Positions 60,169 to 64,000 of a DNA stretch of 64,000 nt are shown here, one piece after another. Origin of the DNA: Bacteroidota bacterium (GTDB lineage: Bacteria > Bacteroidota > Bacteroidia > Chitinophagales > BACL12); contig WGOA01000052.1 in assembly GCA_016124275.1 (NCBI GenBank), positions 1 to 64,000 on the forward strand, written 5' to 3'. Within the stretch, counting starts at the first letter, position 1; the number at the start of each line of letters is the position of its first letter. A program made the translations under genes and the position numbers. Under the pieces are notes generated by a model. That model was not told the DNA's origin. It did no database searches and saw only the letters and a program-made list of their open reading frames with translations.

Positions 60169-60699
60169 ATGGAGACCAACCCTTTCTTGCAACTCTTGCT
60201 GTACACCATTCCCGCCTTGGTGGTTTTTTTGGTGACCTACTTGTCGCTGCGCCTCTATCTGCAAAAGGAATACCGCCTGAAACAGATTGAGCTGAAAATG
60301 GCGGGGATTCGGGAGGCCAGGCCCGTCCGATTTCAGGCTTATGAGCGGGTTGCGCTTTTGCTGGAGCGGATTGCGCTGAACAACATCCTGCACCGTGTGC
60401 GGAAGACCGACATGACGGTCAGGGATTTTCAGCTGGCAATTTTGTCAAACATCCGTTCGGAGTTTGACCACAATGTTACCCAGCAGGTTTATGTGTCTAT
60501 AGAACTCTGGACGGCGGTCAAGGCAGCCAAAGAAGAAGTGGTCAGCATTGTCAACCGCGTAGCCTCCGAGCTGCCCCCTCAGGCACCGGGCATCGAACTG
60601 AGCAAACGCATCTTTGCGCACATGATTGACACCGAAGACAAGACGCCTACGCAACGCGCATTGGACGTTTTAAAGCGCGAAGTGATGGAATTGTATTGA
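60169..60699 (+). CDS. DUF7935-like membrane-anchored protein
   Basis: This Bacteroidota protein of unknown function is 176 aa. It has one N-terminal transmembrane helix (LLLYTIPALVVFLVTYLSLRLYL), a short charged coiled part, then a helical domain with RFQAYERVALLLERIALNNIL and IRSEFDHNVTQQVYVSIELWTAVKAAKEEVVSIVN, which I associate with the DUF7935 family. The domain would face the cytoplasm. The neighbours give no functional clue. Confidence 0.7.
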   Translation: METNPFLQLLLYTIPALVVFLVTYLSLRLYLQKEYRLKQIELKMAGIREARPVRFQAYERVALLLERIALNNILHRVRKTDMTVRDFQLAILSNIRSEFDHNVTQQVYVSIELWTAVKAAKEEVVSIVNRVASELPPQAPGIELSKRIFAHMIDTEDKTPTQRALDVLKREVMELY

Positions 60700-61248
60700 G
60701 CAAGTTTTTTGGCAACTTTTTGGTGGAAAACGGGTGGGAAAATTTTTACTAAATTTTATTTTTCTACTATCAAAACAGCGCGGATTCCTCCAGCACTGCC
60801 ATTTTGGTGCATTAATTGTTGAAAGCCATTTAGTAATGCACACCAGCAATCCACGCACCAGAAACATCTGTTCAACTTCGTCCATTTTTCTCCACGTTCT
60901 GCCCCGCGCAATGTGGAATTTCTTCCTAGTTTAGTCCACCGTTTGGCGTTGCCGCGGGCGTTCGGTTAACAAGTTGGCTTTTAGAGAAGTGATGGACCGT
61001 ATCTTATCCACATCCCGCTCCTTTCGCTGCCAACACGTTGATCACTTTCTTAGTTTTTAAGCAGCAGACCCTCTCTCACAGGATGGTCTGGTTGTCAGTA
61101 GAAAGCTTCCTTTTTCACGGTTAGCTTCCGCTTGCGACCAGGTCGTTCAGGGTTTCGCATGCCGTACATGGAGGAAAGCGCGCTCGATACAAGGCCAAAT
61201 GGCATGTTCTATTGCTATTGGATCACCTGATTAACCTGAACGAGCCGG
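60700..61248. other. 549-bp gene-free region before dnaA, possible origin or control region
   Basis: No supportable ORF is present. An AT-rich tract (about 60736-60776) is followed some 230 bp on by one perfect DnaA box. The layout could be a replication origin or an autoregulatory dnaA promoter. A single box is weak evidence, and Bacteroidota origins are not always beside dnaA. Confidence 0.4.
61004..61012 (+). promoter_or_regulatory. DnaA box TTATCCACA
   Basis: This is an exact match to the canonical high-affinity DnaA box, 237 bp upstream of the dnaA start. Confidence 0.65.
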
Positions 61249-62682
61249 ATGAGTAAATCACATGACAACGTATGGACCAATTGCCTCAAAATCATCAAGG
61301 ACAATGTCAGCCAACAAAGCTTTCGCACCTGGTTTGAGCCGATCAAGCCGGTTGCCCTCCACGAAAACATCCTGACTATCCAGGTTCCCAGCCAATTCTT
61401 CTACGAATGGTTAGAAGAGCACTATGTCAGTTTGCTGCGCAAGACCATCAAGCGGGAAATGGGCAAAGAAGCTAAATTGGAGTACCAGATTATTGTTGAA
61501 GGAGGCTCAGCCACTGGCCGGCCTTACACGGTTAACTACCCCAACTACAATTCAGGCGACTCTCAGAACCTTGAGCTGGACCCGCCCATGGTTGTGGGCA
61601 ATTCCATCAAGAATCCCTTTGTTATTCCGGGGCTCAAGAAAATCAACATTGATTCTCAGCTCAACCCCAATGCAAACTTTGAGTCGTTTGTTGAAGGAGA
61701 TTGCAACCGCCTCGCCCGCTCAGCCGGATATGCTGTAGCGGACAAGCCGGGAACTACTGCGTTCAACCCACTGGTCATTTACGGCGGTGTAGGCTTGGGC
61801 AAGACTCACCTGGCGCAGGCCATCGGCAACATGGTCAAGCAGAAGTACAAGAACAAAACGGTTCTGTACGTCAGCAGCGAGAAATTCACCAACCAGTTCA
61901 TTGATTCGCTCAAGAACAACTCGGTTAACGACTTTATCCACTTCTACCAACTTATTGATGTCCTGATCATTGACGACATTCAGTTCTTTGCCAACAAGCA
62001 AAAGACGCAGGACATGTTCTTTCACATTTTCAACCACCTGCACCAAGAGAAGAAACAATTGATCCTGACGTCTGACCGCGCACCGCGCGATCTGGAAGGT
62101 GTCGAAGAGCGTTTGCTTTCCCGCTTCAAGTGGGGCCTGGCTGCTGACCTGACGGTCCCCGACTTTGAGACCCGACTGGCCATTCTGGAAAAGAAGATGT
62201 ACGCCGATGGCATTGAGCTTCCCCGCGAAGTGGTGGAATTTGTGGCCTACAACATTAACTCCAATGTTCGCGAGTTAGAAGGTGCGCTGATTTCTCTGTT
62301 GGCCCAGGCTTCGTTGAACAAAAAGGAAATAGACCTGGATCTGGCCAAAAAGATCATCAAGAACTTTGTCAAGAGCATCAGCCGTGAAGTCTCAATTGAC
62401 TTTATCCAGAAAACGGTTTGCGAATACTTTGATGTTCCGGTCGAAAAGCTTCGTGAGAAAACGCGAAAGCGTCAGGTCGTCCAGGCCCGTCAGCTTTCCA
62501 TGTTTTTGGCCAAGCACTTTACCAAGAACTCGCTCAAAGTCATTGGCAAACATTTTGGCGGTCGGGACCACAGCACGGTTATTCACTCCTGCCAGGCTGT
62601 TCAGAACCTGATGGACACCGATGGGAAGTTCAAAGACAGTGTATCTGACATTCAAAAGAAGATTCAGATGAGCATTAGCTGA
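61249..62682 (+). CDS. dnaA: chromosomal replication initiator DnaA
   Basis: This binds DnaA boxes and opens the origin. The 477 aa protein has domain I (WTNCLKIIKDNVSQQSFRTWFEPIKPV), a short linker, an AAA+ domain with Walker A YGGVGLGKTHLAQAIGN (about residue 178), Walker B LIIDDIQFFANK and sensor 2, and domain IV with the signature FGGRDHSTVIHSCQAVQNL. Everything is intact. A good terminator follows. Confidence 0.97.
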   Translation: MSKSHDNVWTNCLKIIKDNVSQQSFRTWFEPIKPVALHENILTIQVPSQFFYEWLEEHYVSLLRKTIKREMGKEAKLEYQIIVEGGSATGRPYTVNYPNYNSGDSQNLELDPPMVVGNSIKNPFVIPGLKKINIDSQLNPNANFESFVEGDCNRLARSAGYAVADKPGTTAFNPLVIYGGVGLGKTHLAQAIGNMVKQKYKNKTVLYVSSEKFTNQFIDSLKNNSVNDFIHFYQLIDVLIIDDIQFFANKQKTQDMFFHIFNHLHQEKKQLILTSDRAPRDLEGVEERLLSRFKWGLAADLTVPDFETRLAILEKKMYADGIELPREVVEFVAYNINSNVRELEGALISLLAQASLNKKEIDLDLAKKIIKNFVKSISREVSIDFIQKTVCEYFDVPVEKLREKTRKRQVVQARQLSMFLAKHFTKNSLKVIGKHFGGRDHSTVIHSCQAVQNLMDTDGKFKDSVSDIQKKIQMSIS

Positions 62683-62714
62683 AGGCAGTAAGGCCATGCT
62701 GGCTTTTCGCCTGG

Positions 62715-63131
62715 TCAATCCAAGGCTTGGTCTGTTAAGGACAGGCAGAAACCACTCCGTTTAGGGGTGGTTTTTGTTTTTTTAAAAAGGAAGTCGATGT
62801 TGTGCTTGTTTTTCATCGCTAAGCGATCCAATTCGTTCAGCATCATTTTTCCATAGCCTTTCTTTTGTTCTTTGGGAAGAACCGAAAAGTCAATGACGCC
62901 CAATACGCGGATAAGTTCTCCGTTGAGATTCATGCCCCGGTAATCCAGACCAAGTTGTCCAATGACCATTTCATTTTTACACATGACCAGACGGTAGTGG
63001 CAGCATTGTTTATAGAACAACCGGCCTTGGTGGTCATAATCAGGAAAACAAACCCTGAGCAGTGCATTAATTTATGGCCGAAACTTTTCCGGTAAAGCGT
63101 ATTCAGGATACAAGTTAATTTGCAACGACAT
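62715..63131 (-). pseudogene. GNAT acetyltransferase pseudogene (in-frame stop, truncated 3' end)
   Basis: Read on the - strand from an ATG at 63131, the frame gives MSLQINLYPEYALPEKFRP, then TAA at 63074-63072, then INALLRVCFPDYDHQGRLFYKQCCHYRL and an acetyl-CoA region VIDFSVLPKEQKKGYGKMMLNEL. The two parts join smoothly in the same frame, as expected for one nonsense mutation in a GNAT gene. The 3' end breaks off after NIDFLF, where the reading runs into the dnaA terminator hairpin, so the last part of the domain is lost. The ORF track shows only the 101-residue remainder. Confidence 0.72.
62749..62783 (+). terminator. intrinsic terminator of dnaA
   Basis: AAACCACTCC pairs with GGGGTGGTTT (one T-G pair) around a 5-nt loop, followed by a T-rich tract. 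It lies inside the decayed end of the GNAT pseudogene. Confidence 0.85.
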
Positions 63132-63347
63132 TTTACCGTATGTTTTTATATTGTTATAATATTTAATAGTTACGGAAAGTAAATTTAATCAAAGTTTGGT
63201 GTTTTTTTTGTAGTTTAGCCCTATCCCTATTTTTTCAGATGCAAGGCCTATCTCTAAGTCACTCGGCTTTGAGGTAAACTTTTCTATTTTTTAAAGGTTC
63301 CCGACTTCGCCGAAGGAGTGCTGTGCATCTGAGTCAAAACTATTTTT

Positions 63348-64000
63348 TTGGTTAGCATACTTGACATAACTATTTTTATAGCATATATTTTATTAATGCT
63401 AAGTGTTGGGTATCATTTTTACCGACGCAATGAATCTGAAGAAGATTATTTCATTGGCGGGCGGAGCATGGGACCATGGCACATAGGGCTTTCAGTGGTA
63501 GCAACCGATGTTGGGGGTGGCTTCTCCATAGGCCTTGGAGGCTTGGGTTTCACCATGGGCATTGCAGGTTCCTGGATGTTGTTTACCGGATTATTGGGTG
63601 CGTGGCTAGCGGCATGTTTGCTCATTCCAAGGGTTTACCGGCTTCCAGAGTTTTCCAAACTCAGCACATTCCCCCAAATTTTTCACAACCTGTTTGGCAA
63701 ATGGCCTGCATTTATGGCGGCGGTAATTTCGCTTATTGGCTATTTGGGCTTTACCAGTTCTCAGCTTTTGGCTGGGGCTAAACTGGCATCCGGTACTTTT
63801 CCAGGCTTTAGCCTGATGCAGGCCTTGCTTTTAATGGGTGTCATCGCTGTGGTCTATACCGTGATGGGTGGAATCAAGGCGGTTATTTATACCGATACCA
63901 TACAATGGATAATCCTCCTGGCGGGGCTCATTTTTATAGGATTGCCCATGGGTTTTTTAGCGGTAGGCGGGAGCGAAGGGATACGTCAGGCACTTCCACC
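63348..64000 (+). CDS. sodium:solute symporter (SSS family), 3' end cut by window
   Basis: This is a sodium-coupled transporter of unknown substrate. Translation from a TTG at 63348 gives VSILDITIFIAYILLMLSVG, then RRNESEEDYFIGGRSMGPWHIGLSVVATDVGGGFSIGLGGLGF, the typical SSS helix 1 opening with the conserved Asn/Gly-rich stretch, then further helices up to the window end. An ATG at 63396 is possible but would remove most of helix 1. The ORF track shows only a shadow frame here (63476-63781). The C-terminal half is outside the window. Confidence 0.8.
   Translation, partial: MVSILDITIFIAYILLMLSVGYHFYRRNESEEDYFIGGRSMGPWHIGLSVVATDVGGGFSIGLGGLGFTMGIAGSWMLFTGLLGAWLAACLLIPRVYRLPEFSKLSTFPQIFHNLFGKWPAFMAAVISLIGYLGFTSSQLLAGAKLASGTFPGFSLMQALLLMGVIAVVYTVMGGIKAVIYTDTIQWIILLAGLIFIGLPMGFLAVGGSEGIRQALP

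Noticed and set aside
60734-60934. 66-codon ORF upstream of dnaA
   Set aside because: AT-rich DNA with no domain, no promoter element and no conservation signal visible.

Overview
The window is a gene-dense, fairly GC-rich piece of a Bacteroidota chromosome. Several things point there: TAnnTTTG-type -7 promoter elements before many genes, almost no Shine-Dalgarno sequences, numerous lipoproteins, a PorP/SprF-like protein, a subtilase with a type IX secretion (T9SS) sorting tail, a DUF4270 protein, and an IPExxxVDY-like protein overlapping pyruvate kinase. The GC content and the eukaryote-like kynurenine pathway would suit the Saprospiria (Lewinella/Phaeodactylibacter relatives), but the genus is inference. 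I saw no rRNA, tRNA, CRISPR array or insertion sequence.

Layout. 1-11.1 kb is a surface-polysaccharide cluster on the + strand: a sulfotransferase-like gene cut by the window edge, three family-4 glycosyltransferases, an AT-richer pair (transglutaminase-like membrane protein, methyltransferase), a sugar-nucleotide epimerase and two asparagine-synthetase-like amidotransferases. 11.1-22.3 kb is mixed: CrcB, an M48 lipoprotein protease, an AAA/DUF4143 ATPase behind three palindromic sites, an alpha/beta hydrolase, a polyprenyl synthase, a histidine kinase, a GH3-type enzyme, an LptB-like ATPase, a PorP/SprF-like protein and RecJ. 22.4-27.1 kb encodes envelope proteins: the secreted subtilase, three paralogous DUF5011-like lipoproteins and a small repeat lipoprotein.

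27.1-39.4 kb holds a tryptophan/kynurenine degradation cluster split into blocks: KMO, kynureninase and 3-hydroxyanthranilate dioxygenase on the - strand, a SDR, an aminomuconate-semialdehyde-type dehydrogenase and a RidA-type deaminase on the + strand, and tryptophan 2,3-dioxygenase on the - strand. Together these lead from tryptophan towards 2-aminomuconate and 4-oxalocrotonate; kynurenine formamidase and ACMS decarboxylase are not in the window. A GH13 lipoprotein, an AT-rich toxin-antitoxin pair, an Nramp-like transporter and a TlpA-type lipoprotein lie among them. Two intergenic sites in this cluster share the half-site ATAACAT/ATGTTAT and look like operators for an unidentified regulator.

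39.4-64 kb is mainly housekeeping: ligA, a pterin dehydratase, an M42 peptidase, pyk, acpP-fabF-rnc, an HlyD/TolC efflux pair, tadA, sodA, glmS, DUF4270, a half-length glycogen synthase, panC, a YbhN-like flippase, rfaE2, an acyl-CoA dehydrogenase, an IscA-type protein, a DUF7935-like protein, dnaA with a DnaA box upstream, a broken GNAT pseudogene and a partial sodium:solute symporter.

The most striking non-coding signals are the 3 x 32-bp palindrome array before the DUF4143 ATPase, the shared ATAACAT sites in the kynurenine cluster, eight promoter elements only 4-6 nt before a start codon (suggesting leaderless mRNAs), and at least eight copies of the 10-mer GGGCGAAGGG.
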